Positions 22,046-32,782 of a DNA stretch of 64,000 bases are shown one piece after another. Position numbers and translations under genes: made by a program. Source of the DNA: Echinarachnius parma. Taxonomy: Eukaryota > Echinodermata > Echinoidea > Clypeasteroida > Echinarachniidae. Where the stretch lies: the NCBI GenBank assembly GCA_037951105.1, contig JBAMJV010002056.1, positions 124,001 to 188,000 on the forward strand, given 5' to 3'. Numbering within the stretch: position 1 is the stretch's first letter; every line of letters starts with the position of its first letter. Below the pieces are notes generated by a model. The model had not been told where the DNA came from. It made no database searches and saw only the letters and a program-made list of their open reading frames with translations.

Positions 22046-22120
22046 GCCTTGCATAACCCCCTCCCCCCCCCCCCCCCCCCCCCCTCTCCTATACTAAGTG
22101 CGGTTATTCCTCTCTCCTCT

Positions 22121-22520
22121 CTACTCCTTCCTACCATTTGACAATAGGGTAAAGCGAACAAACTTTATACTGTACAGCATAACCCAAACTCGTCTGTAGT
22201 GTCTGTGTATCAAGACTAGCAGCACGACGTCTTGATTGAGAGACCATCTGCTAGAAATTAGCGCCGAGGCCACTATCGATAAGAACGGTGTCAAAGGCGA
22301 TACAATTCTATTGGAGGCTTGCAATTCTCGACCGCTTCTCAGGCCGTGAGAAGCGGATATTGTCTAGCTTGTCAGAAACGTCATGCGGGCCAAGCATTTG
22401 GAAGTGCGCCAATGTTGTCACGCGTAGGTCAATATAATCCCGGATGATTCGTTCGCTCTGCACAGAGCGCTCTGGCTTTGCACGCATATAGTCTACGCAA
22501 TTCAGACCGCATGAACGCAT
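22121..22520 (-). other. GC-richer island with two open frames, unrecognised
   Basis: Compositionally distinct from the AT-rich surroundings. Two minus-strand frames (22308-22520, then 22121-22324) overlap in different frames. The first contains DYIDLRVTTLAHFQML and the second SPLTPFLSIVASALISSRW. I recognise no family. It could be a frameshifted element fragment or an exon. No function is assigned. Confidence 0.3.
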
Positions 22521-22787
22521 GGGTCAGAATGGTGATGCGTTTTCCAATTTCATATTTTTTTCTGAAAACATATTTTGGTGAACTTGTTGAAGTATAGAAT
22601 ACTAAAAATGTTACCTTTCTATAATAAGAATATTATTTTTGGGTGGTCGTACCCTTTAAAGGGACTTAGTAACATTGTCTTGAATTCTCAAAATAAAATT
22701 TTCATTCTAGGGGTTCCCTCATACCTTGTTGTATTCGTATTAACAATAGAGTACAGAAGCCATGACGTCATGAAAACCCTTTTTTAG

Positions 22788-23106
22788 AATTTTCAAATTT
22801 GGACTTCATTTTCAGAAAGAGCATAACAAATAATGTCCAAATACCGAAAATCAAAGGAATAGGTTACGTATTGGCTGAGATATGCCCATCCGAATGAATT
22901 TTACTTCAATGGGCAATCAGTGTTATAATGCACTGGTTCCTAAATTTAGGAACCAGTGCACTATAACACTGATTGCCCATTGACCAAAAAATCATTCGGA
23001 TGAGCATATCTCGGCCAATACGTAACCTATTACTTTGATTTTCGGTATTTGGACATTATTTGTTATGCTCTTTCTGAAAATGAAATCCAAATTTGAAAAT
23101 TCTAAA
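22788..23106. repeat. Near-perfect palindrome of about 319 bp
   Basis: The two arms of about 157 bp meet at CCTAAATTTAGG (centre between 22944 and 22945) with no loop. Arm landmarks: TTCAAATTTGGA, CAGAAAGAGCATAACAAATA, GTCCAAATACCGAAAATCAA, GGTTACGTATTGGC and GGGCAATCAGTGTTATA. Only scattered mismatches and a few small indels are present. It is a foldback element or palindromic duplication; no TSD is clear. Confidence 0.9.
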
Positions 23107-23154
23107 GAAAATAATAATGACATCATTTATGACATCACACTTCACCACTCTATA

Positions 23155-23365
23155 ACATCATGGGACAGGTTTCGGTTTTTCAAATTCCCTTTAGTTATAC
23201 AAAGATATGTACGATCGAAGTATTCAGATAAGAAAAACTCTCCCGGAGTTTTTCTTACCGTGTACAAACTGAGTGCAGTGAGTTAGTGGATATCATTTTG
23301 CATTTTTGCTCATAACTTGGCCATGCAATGTCCATTTGACTTGAAATTTCCACGCAATACCATGT
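23155..23365 (+). repeat. Dispersed repeat family, forward copy
   Basis: ACAGGTTTCGGTTTTTCAAA, CAAAGATATGTACGATCG, CCGTGTACAAACTGAG and GAGTTAGTGG match 12640-12870 in reverse and 1968-2215 forward. GCTCATAACTTGGCCATG also matches the 12.7-kb copy. Confidence 0.7.
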
Positions 23366-23661
23366 GGACATATGAGATAACAACACGATACATTGCACCA
23401 ACCATTCATCACTTTTTGCACTTGTCAACAAAGTTCCTAGATCCCTTTAAGTCGCAATCATGTTTTTGAGACATGCTTATGTTTTTTTCTCAAAGCTGGA
23501 TTGTGTTATTTATATATATACGTATTACGTATATAAGTGCACTTACTATACAAATGCTTTGTTGTAATGTGATGTATTTTCATAATTTCTGTACATTTAA
23601 TTTGATACTATTAAAATGGTATTTGAACTTTTTAATGTGTGTCTTGTGTTTAAGGTCTTAC

Positions 23662-24250
23662 ATGGGTGAAATGACAACTCAAATGAATTCATTTGACATT
23701 TATTCCATGAATGTTCGAGGCCTGTGCGATCGAACTAAACGTATGCATGTTTTTGCTTGGCTGGGCGACAAAAACGCTAGTATTTTTTGTTTACAAGAAA
23801 CTCATTCATGTCCACAAGATGAAGCAAAATGGAAGGAAGACTGGGAAGGTAGCACGCTCAATTTTGACACGGCGCTTCGAAGAGTAGGGGATTTAGTATA
23901 CTATTTGAAGATGCGCCACATATTGCTATTAATAAATGTTATCACGATGACGGTGGGAGATTGCTTATTTTACATGTTGTTCTTGGAAATAAAAAATGTA
24001 CTATTACAAATGTGTATGGTCCAAATGCTGATGATCCGGTTCATTTCATTAATATTCTTCAACAATTTGTACATTTTGATTGTGAATCTATAATTTGGTG
24101 TGGAGATTGTAATTGCGTGCTGGATATTACATTAGACAAAAGGGTGGTCGCTCCACAACCCATGGCCATTGTGTTAATTGTATTAAAGATATAATAGATG
24201 AATATAACTTTATTGATATATGGAGATTTTAAAATACGAATGTGTCTATG
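23662..24250 (+). pseudogene. Tx1-like LINE endonuclease domain, frameshifted
   Basis: Apurinic-type endonuclease domain of a LINE ORF2. It begins FDIYSMNVRGLCDRTKR, then IFCLQETHSCPQDEAKWKED (catalytic QET motif), which is the layout of L1/Tx1-type endonucleases. A later frame carries ITNVYGPNADD and IIWCGDCNCVLD, corresponding to the GDFN motif but with Phe replaced by Cys, followed by LDKR. Frameshifts occur between about 23890 and 23990 and again near 24160. The domain would nick target DNA to prime reverse transcription; this copy is broken. Confidence 0.75.
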
Positions 24251-24389
24251 TTTACTTGGCATACAAAAGTCATATTTTGTCGTTTAGATTTCTTTTCTTA
24301 TTTCAAGTAATTTTATTGGACAAGTTTATAAATGTGTTATATCGTGTGGGCTTAAAACGGACCATTCCGCTATAGTATTATCTTTAACT

Positions 24390-25260
24390 ACAGTGAATGA
24401 AGCTAGAGGAAGGGTTTTGGGGAAATTCAATACTTCGCTCTTGCAGGATGGAAAATATGTTGAACTGATACGAAGTGGTATGCAAGAAAATGTACTTTAT
24501 TGTTCTCAAATATTGGATCCTAACACCTTTTCGGATTTGTTAAAATGTCAAATGAGATCAGTATCAATACGATATTCTATTGATGCTTCAAAGACTAAAA
24601 AAATACTAGAAAAAAGTTTAGTTGAAAAATTAAATAAACTTGAATTGGATTACGTTGGAAATCAAACTGAAATTTTATTAGACCAAATAAAATTATGTAG
24701 AGAAGATTTAGATATTTTATATAAAAAGAACGTTGACGGCGCTTTTAAAAGATCAATATCAAATTTAATTGAACATGGTGGAAAAAATACATGTTGGTTT
24801 TAAAATTTACAAAAAAGAAATCAAAGATTGAAATTAATTACAAAAAATATATGATGAAAAAGGACAAGTTCAACAGTCAAATAAAGAAAAATTGCATACT
24901 TCTAAAAACCCTTCACTAGCAGCTAATTTTGTACAAATTTTACCTCAAGATTGTCAGAATGATAATTTGTCATTAAACTCCAAAGAAAGGTTTGAAGGTT
25001 TGTTATCATTGAACGAATGTTTAAATGCCATTAAAACTATGAAGAGTAATATAACACCTGGTACTGATGGGTTTCCTTGTGAATTTAATAAATTTTATTC
25101 CAAAGAAAAATCAAGACCCCTTATTTTTGACAAATTTTAGGCCCATTTCTGTTTTAAACACTGATTATAAATTATTAGCTAAATGCTTAGCACACAGGCT
25201 AATAAATTTATTATCTGAAATTATAAGTTGTGACCAGACTGGGTTCATGAAAGGACGTTA
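24390..25260 (+). pseudogene. Tx1-like LINE, RT N-terminal part
   Basis: The frame 24393-24803 (GRVLGKFNTSLLQDGKYVEL) is the linker between endonuclease and RT. After a stop and a frame change, LAANFVQILP, then ECLNAIKTMKSNITPGTDGF (RT block 1), a gap and shift, then NFRPISVLNTDYKLLAKCLA and SCDQTGFMKGRY. The coding sequence is cut at 25260 by the mariner-like element and resumes exactly at 26595 with IGENI, so GRY|IGEN is the original reading. Several stops make it non-functional. Confidence 0.8.
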
Positions 25261-25262
25261 TA

Positions 25263-26592
25263 CAGGGTGGCCCAAAAAAAACAGAACAGTGCACTTCCCA
25301 AAATATAATACCACAATGTTTATGTTCATCGGATAGGGTGTCCTTTCCAATGAAAAACGATACCAAGAACAGTAATTTTGGTCAGGTCGTTTTTGTTTAA
25401 CCCTATTAAGGCCGGGCTATTTGAGGTCTTCAGCAGGCCGGGGGGGGGGCCATTATGGCCCCCCCCCCCCCCCCCCCCCCGTAAGATCTCGGCCGCGGAG
25501 CGGCCGATCGCCGTAAAAATGTGCACGCGTGATAAGTGAAGTGTATAGAATACAATGGTAATTTTTAAAAATTTTGAAAAATTCATTAATTTGCATATTT
25601 ATGGTAATTTATGCAAATAAGTCATGAAATTCATATTTTTACCCATAAATCATATATTCTTCATAATTAAACTCTGGTTTTCACTACATATATTCTTTAG
25701 AGCATTTGGAATGATACTACAACAAAAACAATTGGAAGAGCCCGGTTCTTCCTTTTGTTTTCTATTGTTTTATTAATTTCTTATGTATTTCTTTGTTTTT
25801 TTAACTTATGTATTTTATTGTTTTTGTTGTTTATTTTATTTCTAACTATAATTTAACTGTTTTGAACCCCAAAACCAACATATAAAATGTAAACAACACC
25901 AAATATCTAATAATACACCTCATTTTATGAAAATTGATATTTCCATATGTTTTGTACACAAATCACGAAATTTAGCGATTTTCGGGCTGACATGCATAGA
26001 CAAAAGGTCACGTGACTTTGTAACGGAGGGTCCGATTTTCGAAATTTTTGTTTTAAAACGTGCGCAAGACCCGAAAGAAAAAAGTCACCAAGCAGCGGCG
26101 CGTCATCTTGCAGCGTTTTGGAGCAATAAAAAAAATTCCGGAGGGAGGGGGGGGCCATTATGGCCCCCCCCCCCCCCCCCCCCGGCCTTATTAGGGTTAA
26201 GGACGCAGTGAGTGAGACCATGTCAGGTGCCGATTTATGTCGATTTCGACCTAGTCAATGCCAGTTTAACCGCACTCCTTGCCCGTAATACCATTCAGCG
26301 ACCAGGCCCATTCTCTCGGCACACGGCTGAGTGCACATTAACAATAGTGCGCGATGCTCAACGATATGAACGGCGGTTCGTGCAATTCATCAAGCGCTGG
26401 CTCAATACAAATTGACAAAAAAGAGAACCTGACATGGTGTCACTCACAGGGCCCTAAAACAAAAACTACACGACCAAATTGACTGTTCTTGGTATCGTTG
26501 TTCATTTGAAAAGACACTCTATCTGATGGACATAATACATGTGTTACTTTATTTTGGGAAGTGCCCCGTTCCGTTTTTTTTGGGCCACCCTG
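25263..26592. mobile_element. Mariner-like element with about 140-bp TIRs
   Basis: Ends CAGGGTGGCCCAAAAAAAAC (left) and its reverse complement (right), flanked by TA at 25261-25262 and 26593-26594. The inverted similarity extends about 140 bp (GAACAGTGCACTTCCC/GGGAAGTGCCCCGTTC, CGATACCAAGAACAGT/ACTGTTCTTGGTATCG). It interrupts the Tx1 RT coding frame, and removing it plus one TA restores the frame. The remaining interior (26201-26440) has a short open frame ending in RFVQFIKRWLN without a recognised domain. Probably non-autonomous. Confidence 0.88.
25401..26196. mobile_element. TTAA-flanked element with poly-G/C ends (piggyBac/Kolobok-like)
   Basis: Begins CCCTATTAAGGCCGGG and ends CCCGGCCTTATTAGGG, flanked by TTAA at 25397-25400 and 26197-26200. 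Inside each end is a long poly-G or poly-C run next to GGCCATTATGGCC. A TTAA target and CCCT ends fit piggyBac-type elements (Kolobok also uses TTAA). No transposase frame, so non-autonomous. It is nested in the mariner-like element, which is nested in the Tx1-like LINE. Confidence 0.8.
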
Positions 26593-26594
26593 TA

Positions 26595-27560
26595 TTGGAG
26601 AAAATATTACTTTGGCTTTAGATATGATTGATTATACAAATTGTTATGATATCCCCGGTGTTACGGTGCTAGCAGATATAGAAAAATCATTTGATAAGCT
26701 AGAGTGGTCGTATATGTTTCAGGCATTGAAATATTTTAATGTTGATGATGATTTCATATCCTGGTTAAAACTTTTGTATAATGATATTATATTCTTGTAT
26801 TATAAATAACGGTCATGCCTCTGAATTGTTTAACGTTACTTGTGGTGTTCGCCAAGGTTGTCCTTTAGGCCGATTGCGTTTTATTATTTGTAATGAAATA
26901 ATGAGTATTTGGATTAAGAGTGACAAAAACATTCAAGGAAGTGTGATTAATGATAGAAATATAAAAAATACGTATGTACGCTGATGACACAACATTTGAT
27001 GTGAAAGACATTGCTCTTTGTCTAGAATTATATAATATACCTGAAATATTGAAAAAGTATTCAGGGTTAAGTATCAATCGTAATAAATCAGAAATTCTAG
27101 CTCTTAGTTATTACAAAGCTAACCCCGCGGACGTAAACTTTAGAGGGTTGAAAATATTCTAAAGGTCCATTTTTATTTATTAGGTGTGCGTTTTTCAATG
27201 AACTCGAATGATTTATATGAATTAAATCTTGTGCCCAAATTACAAACTTTCAAACGAATTTGGGGAATATGGTCGATGAGAGACTTGACACCAGTGGGTA
27301 AAATTATCATTGTGAAATCGTTTGCTATTTCCCAACTTATTTTTCTTTTATCAGTATTACCGAAGCCCCCATAAAGTTGAATCGATTATATACTCTTTTA
27401 TTTTGAATCGTAAGCCAGATAAGATAAATCGGAAAACAATTATAGCAGATTACAATGAAGAGGGTTTGAACATTTACCATCAATCATTATAGGTTCGCAT
27501 GGGTAATGACTTTTGTAAAATACAGAAAATACAGGCAACTGAAAATGTTTATTTTTTATT
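26595..27560 (+). pseudogene. Tx1-like LINE, RT catalytic core
   Basis: Continues the RT after the mariner-like insertion: IGENITLALDMIDY, VTVLADIEKSFDKLEWSYM (block A, catalytic Asp), CGVRQGCPLGRLRF (the usual QGCPLSP with changes), then in another frame MYADDTTFDV (catalytic AspAsp), YSGLSINRNKSEILAL, and SNDLYELNLVPKLQTFKRIW. After a further frameshift comes INRKTIIADYNEEGLNIYH, matching the post-RT region of L1-Tx1 elements. The coding similarity stops at about 27560-27575, where the sequence switches to LINE-A in reverse orientation. At least three frameshifts or stops. Confidence 0.82.
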
Positions 27561-27578
27561 TTTATTGTATATGATAAG

Positions 27579-29003
27579 TTTCTACTACCCCAGGCGAAAA
27601 TACCATGATTTAAAAAAGGAGCAACAACAGTATAATAAATCATTTTCAATGGAAATTTGGGTAAGTAATTAACTTTAAACATTATATCTATACTCTTACA
27701 AATCTTATTACAAACATAATCAATATGATCTTTCCATAATAACCTATTATCTACTATTACTCCTAAAAACTTTACAGATGAAACTTCTTTAATTATTGAT
27801 CCTGCTAATTAAATATAAATGTCATTTGTATCTATTTTTTTATTTGTAAAAATCATACAATTGGTTTTAGGGACATTCAAAGTTAGTTTATTACTAGATA
27901 ACCAAATCGTGACTTTCTGTAGTTCCTCATTAAATTGTAACTGTAAAGTAAATATATCATCATGTGCCATAAAGATACTAGTATCGTCTGCAAATAAAAT
28001 TTATTTCAGTTTAGTTGATACATTGCACAAGTCATGTATATACAATAAGAATAAAAGGGGTCCAAGTATAGAACCTTGGGTCACTCCACATCTTAGCCCT
28101 TTAATCTGAGATTTGTTTTCATTGATTAAAACATATTGGTTGCGATTAGTAAGGTAACTTTTAAACAATTTTAAAACATTTCCTCTTATTCCATACTTAT
28201 ATAATTTATTCAATAAAATGCCATGATCTAGAGTTTCGAATGCCTTTCGTAAATCTAAAAATAACTCAATCATTATTTCCTTATTATCAATTACCTTAGT
28301 TACTTCATGGATAAAATCAAGAAGTGCTGAGGATGTGGAATGACAAGCTCTAAAACCATGTTGATTACAGGTTAAAATATGGCATTCATTAACAAAAAAT
28401 AAAAGACGATTATACAAACACTTTTCAATTTGTTTTAGAAAACACAGGTAAAATAGATATTGGTCGATAATTCGTTAAAATGTCAGGACAACCTCCTTTA
28501 AATATTGGTATTACTCTGGCAACTTTAAGTTTGTCTATAAATTCTCCAGATGCCATGCATGCATTACATATCTCACATAATGTATAACATAAATGATATA
28601 TAGACTTTTGTATTACTTTCATATCAATACCATCATATCCTGCACTCGAATTAATTTTGAATTGTTTAACAATATCAATTATTTCACCCTGAGTTACAGG
28701 ATTAAAAAATATAGATTTTGTATTATTAACAATAAATGAAATTACATCAATATCGTCAGACTGATCATAATTGCGATTCAAATTAAAACCAATATCAACA
28801 AAAAAATTATTAAAATATTCCGGAATTGTATTTGTATCTTTCACTTCCATACCATCCACTACAACCTTCTCTATGTTAATTGCTTTCTGTTCTTTACCTA
28901 ATGCATTATTTATAACTTTCCATGTTTTATTCATATTACCTTGAGCACAACCGAATTGGCGTAAATAATATTCCCTTTTCGTAGATTTAATCTTGCTGGT
29001 CAC
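27579..29003 (-). pseudogene. LINE-A copy 1 ORF2 reverse transcriptase
   Basis: Minus-strand RT: REYYLRQFGCAQGNMNKTWK (linker), INSSAGYDGIDMKVIQKS (block 1), VARVIPIFKGG..NYRPISILP, then after a stop/frameshift near 28420 NQHGFRACHSTSSALLDF, LFLDLRKAFETLDHG, CGVTQGSILGPLLFLLYIHDL and ILFADDTSIFMAHDD (catalytic AspAsp; a stop precedes it). It is followed by LAGSIIKEVSS and WKDHIDYVCNKI. The block B Pro of GVPQG is changed to Thr. The protein continues to FAWGS at 27579-27600, where the inversion breakpoint lies. Non-functional. Confidence 0.85.
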
Positions 29004-29149
29004 ACGATTACGTATTTGTTTATATTAATTTTGTCTATATAAAGTAGGATTTTTCAATTCAATTTATATAAGCGATTCTTTTTTCTTTACTAAGTTATGT
29101 ATTTCATGTGTAAACCATGGTTTATCTTTTCTTTTCTTTTTTACCTTAA

Positions 29150-29883
29150 TATTCTTCATTGGAAAACACTTTTCATATACATTTAAAAACTTTTGCAAAA
29201 ATACACTGTAGCATAAATTCGGATCTTTGAAAGGAAGTGGCCATCTGATTCCCTGTCAAGCTTGAATAAAATTACATATATTAGTAACACTTACATCACG
29301 CTTTTCAATGTAATCATTGCACATATTTGTACTACACTTAACTTTACAAATACAATAAATAGGAACATGATCACTGAGATCGTTTAAAAGTATTCCAGAG
29401 TACATTTGACATGAGTCATTAGTAAAAATTGTATCAATTAATGATACAGAAGTAGATGAGATTCGTGTAGGATAATGAATCAAAGGGAACATAGAATGAG
29501 CTAATAACAAATCTAAAACTATATCAACATAATATTGCACTTTACCAATATTCAAAAGATTAATATTAAAGTCGCCAATTAAATATAAAACTTTATTTTC
29601 ATTAATTACTACATTTAAAACTTTTCTATAAAAATCAGAAGTCTGGTATAGACTGGCACGGTGGTCTATAAATCGTACATTACACATTTTTTATTGCACA
29701 TTTGAGCCTCAAAAAAAATAATTTCTACATACTCTTCATTAGAATCAAAATCATAACGACGTTTATAACTTAAAGTGTCATTCAAAAACATCCCTACCCC
29801 ACCACCACGTTTTCCAATACGCGAATTACCTATGAAAGCATAATTATTTATATTAAATAAATCATGTAGCGTATCATCATTAA
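29150..29883 (-). pseudogene. LINE-A copy 1 endonuclease, C-terminal part
   Basis: Minus-strand endonuclease: LHDLFNINNYAFIGNSRIGK, RGGGVGMFLNDTL, then VLYLIGDFNINLL (GDFN motif), TSVSLIDTIFTND and LNDLSDHVPIYCI (SDH catalytic motif), continuing to the domain end near 29150. The frame is shifted between about 29690 and 29720. The first part of the domain lies beyond the inserted TTAA element (30611-30921), where the TETW motif is ruined by a TAG in place of Glu. Confidence 0.82.
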
Positions 29884-30610
29884 CCCTAATCCCACTGGGT
29901 TATTTTGATGAGTCCACTGTGGGGGGGGGGGGCATTTTGGCCCCCCCCCCCCCCTCAAATCTCGGCAACGAATTGACCGATCGACTTGAAAATTGGCACA
30001 CAAGTACAAGTCAAGTAGAATAAGAATTTTAAAAAATTGACCATTATTATTTTTTTAAAGAATTAATTAAAATTTTGAATATGCAAATTGTTGACGAATT
30101 TGGGAACAAATTGGGATTTTCATCTAAAATCAAAAGAAATTACAGGATTTCTTCAGGTTTTCTGTAAAAATACTTTCAAATGATGTTATTTATCATATCC
30201 ATGTTTTTTATGGTGATAAAATATATTACTAATTGGCATAAATATGCAAATTATTATTATTTTTTTTGAAGAACTTATCTCTGAAGTGTATGAATTCAAC
30301 TAATAACAAAGAAATAATCCAAATAATAATTCAAAGTAACAATTATAACATATTTGGAGATTACATGGCATTGGATATAGGAATTACATAGAAACCTGTA
30401 CAATAATTACATTTTTTGTGACGGACGAGCAATTATCGACCTCTAAAATCAGTTCTACAGATCCGACCGGGGTGAATTATATATCAAAACATGCGGGAGA
30501 CTTGAGAGAAAATAGTCATGACGTTTAAACGTGAAATTCCAAATGGTCTAGATGCACGTCGAAAAAAAAGACAGGGGGGGGGGGCAAAATGGCCCCCAGT
30601 GGGATTAGGG
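29884..30610. mobile_element. TTAA-flanked element in LINE-A copy 1
   Basis: Ends CCCTAATCCCACTGGG and, in reverse, the same 16 bases, flanked by TTAA at 29880-29883 and 30611-30614. Near both ends poly-G/poly-C tracts sit beside CATTTTGGCC/GGCAAAATGGCC. No coding frame. Same style as 25401-26196 (TTAA, CCCTA, poly-G) but with a different sequence after CCCTAAT, so a sister family. An orthologous copy interrupts LINE-A copy 2 at the same codon (50271). Confidence 0.87.
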
Positions 30611-30921
30611 TTAAGCCACGTCTACGTAATTCCAATGATATGTGATTGAAGGTTTAAAGAAGATAAAAACAAACACAATTCATCAAATTTATTACATAAA
30701 CTTGGACAATTAAAATGCAAGCAAGAAAAGTAAGTCTCTAATTCATTGGTAGTGTACTTTGAGGTCAAACTTTCATTAAAATTCTCTATAGTGGAATATG
30801 ATTGATGTGATGAATAGACGTGTTCAGAGTTTGGTGGACATACATATTCATGTAATCTTATTAAATCAGTCCTTTATGTATCAATTTGAGCGTGTTGATT
30901 AAAAACATCATATGAAGCCAT
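30611..30921 (-). pseudogene. LINE-A copy 1 ORF2 start and endonuclease N-terminus
   Basis: Minus-strand ORF2 probably starts at the ATG at 30921 (MASYDVFNQHAQ). It runs to FLSSLNLQSHIIGIT, then TAG, then TW: the catalytic Glu of the TETW motif is a stop codon. The same stop is present in copy 2, showing common descent after the element was already dead. The TTAA element begins just after this motif. Confidence 0.75.
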
Positions 30922-31263
30922 AAACACCACAAGTCAAAAGGACAACATCAAGACGGAAAATACATTACTAGTAAAGTAAACAACAATGACAACAACAAAG
31001 CTACAAAATGTACCAAATATGTGGCAAATGTTGGAAAAACAACATCAACGAAACTTATTAATGAATCGATTAAGAAAGCAAGTTCACTCGGAGAAACGTA
31101 TGGGTATTATCAATTTAGTGACATTTAAAAAAGTTTGCATCATAAAATTGTAATCTGGAGTGGAACGTCTCCGTGTTCAAATTATTATATGAAATTGTAT
31201 CAATATGTTAATTAAAGTTAATGAAATGAACGTTGGAGTTCACTGCGTTCAAGTCACATGTTA

Positions 31264-31999
31264 CAAGTTAGCTAAGTCTCTTCGGGAGTGTATGAGTTTT
31301 GTTATGGTTCCCCCGCCGGTTGCCTTCACTGCGATGAATATTCTCCCATCCATGGACCATGCGTGGGTCAATTTGCTGTTTGGTTTCCTGGCCTCAGCGA
31401 AAGCATCCCACAAGAGAAGTCTATTCACATCCGTGAGGTCCTCGTAGATGCTGATTCCCAATTTCTTTTCTTTCATTTTTTTTCCTATTCTACAGCAGAG
31501 CTAGCCGCTGCCCGTATGATGACAGTTTGACAATGATTGGCCGCGACTTTGGGCGCACTCCTTCCCTGGGTGCATTCTGGCGGCATACGCGGTGACTTCT
31601 GTCGATAGCGCAGGGGGTCAGATCCACTCCCAGTGAATCCTTTGTGATGCGACGAACCGTATCATCCGTGTTCTCTCCGTCGGTCTCGGGGACTCCAAAG
31701 AAGCGCAAGTTGTTTCTCAAGGAGTATTGTTCTGAGTCGTTGAGTTTGCTCTTCAGTCGATTGATTTCATTCAAGTCGCTTTCTCCTTTCTTTTTCAGGT
31801 CTGCGAGATATTTTTTGCAGCTATCAACTTGGCATTGCATCTCAATCATCTGACCGTCATGGGTTTCCAGGCGTCGATACAGCTCCTCAAAAATTGCATC
31901 CAATGCCCTTTGTACAGTCTTGTTAATAGCTGAAAGAAGGTCTTCATCTTGAAGAATTTCTTTGATGAGGGCTTTTGTTGACCGTGTTGGTATAGCCAT
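31264..31999 (-). pseudogene. LINE-A copy 1 ORF1 (coiled coil + RRM-like)
   Basis: ORF1 RNA-binding chaperone of a non-LTR retrotransposon. Starts MAIPTRSTKALIKEIL, followed by a coiled-coil segment (residues about 35-95, heptad-like LKKKGESDLNEINRLKSKL). The core SLRNNLRFFGVPETDGENT is the RRM-like domain typical of LINE ORF1p, ending with SRPIIVKLSSYGQRLALL. A stop and one-base shift follow at about 31476-31490, and the C-terminal domain continues as KKLGISIYEDLTDVNRLLLW ... AWSMDGRIFIAVKATGG to the stop near 31261. The N-terminal half is open here but is broken by a stop in copy 2. Confidence 0.85.
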
Positions 32000-32085
32000 T
32001 GTCCAGTGTAGTGAACAGACTTAGAGTTGCAAAAGTAGTTTAAGTTGCACAATAGTCAATAGAAACTTTAAACTTTAGTGAGGAG

Positions 32086-32129
32086 TTTATTTGTAGCTTG
32101 TGAAACTTTAACAAGGCTTTATAAAGGAG
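32086..32129. other. LINE-A 5' boundary region
   Basis: Read on the minus strand, similarity to the other LINE-A 5' ends begins at CCTCACTAAAGTTTAAA, and the DNA beyond it differs between copies. The true 5' end is therefore close to 32085. Confidence 0.5.
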
Positions 32130-32780
32130 ATAAGTCAGGCTATTATGTGTCCAGATAAAGATTATGTAATATTTTAAACTGAAAGTAACGCAATTTTGTT
32201 GATAATGCATATTTAAAAGGAATAGGGTACATTTCTTTCCAATCCATTATTAGTTCCACTACAATTGAGTTCCATTTTGTTGTGAAATTGAACTTGAATT
32301 ATTTTATCAATGCATAATTTATGAATGAATTTACATATTTTAGTTTTCTTTTTCAACGTACTAATTAAATGTTCATGCTGATTCATATTTGAAATAGGAC
32401 CATTTTTAATAATGTGTTTCAATTGTAAAGGAATGGCGGATATAACAGAATACAACTCCATAAAATTACAACGAATATGCTATTTTTGTACAAATTCATG
32501 ATAACTAAAAAATGACCCATCATGGTTTAATAAATTAAACAACTATATTACGCCATTATTTATCCAATCGGACTTAAAAACAACCTTCCCATTTATTTGA
32601 ATACATGAATTATTCCAAATTACTTGATTATGAATAAAACGATCTTTTGGGTTCTCAGAAAAAGTTAAATTACTCCAGGCTACTCAAATTTCTTTTATAA
32701 ATGAGTTATCAATTTGTATGAATTGCTCTTTACTTTTCAAATTACAAGTCCAACATAAGTCATTACCACTACTTAATAAG
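32130..32780 (-). pseudogene. Tx1-like LINE post-RT region, inverted
   Basis: Minus-strand reading: NDLRFLLSSGNDLCWTC, VAWSNLTFSENPKDRFIHNQ, VIWNNSCIQINGKVVFKSDW, INNGVI, LLNHDGSFLSYHEFVQK and MELYSVISAIPLQLKHII. The order W.N..I...GK..F...W...GI..L.DL....G.F matches the region after RT in L1-Tx1 ORF2. It continues the 26595-27560 coding if flipped. Several stops. Orientation opposite to the rest of the Tx1 element is the main evidence for the inversion. Confidence 0.72.
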
Positions 32781-32782
32781 AA

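Larger units (their letters stand above)
27579..32085 (-). mobile_element. LINE-A copy 1, inverted 5' portion
   Basis: CR1/jockey-group LINE on the minus strand: 5' UTR (about 32085-32000), ORF1 (31999-31264) and ORF2 from about 30921 down to 27579, where it ends after GIFAWGS in the RT/post-RT region. The missing 3' portion lies on the plus strand at 32783-33335. The two pieces abut Tx1-like DNA at each break, as expected for an inversion of about 27.57-32.78 kb. A TTAA-flanked element (29884-30610) is inserted in the endonuclease. Confidence 0.85.

Noticed and set aside
31205-31530. Plus-strand frames opposite LINE-A ORF1
   Set aside because: They are antisense shadows of the ORF1 C-terminal coding on the minus strand and recur at 49378-49703 for the same reason.
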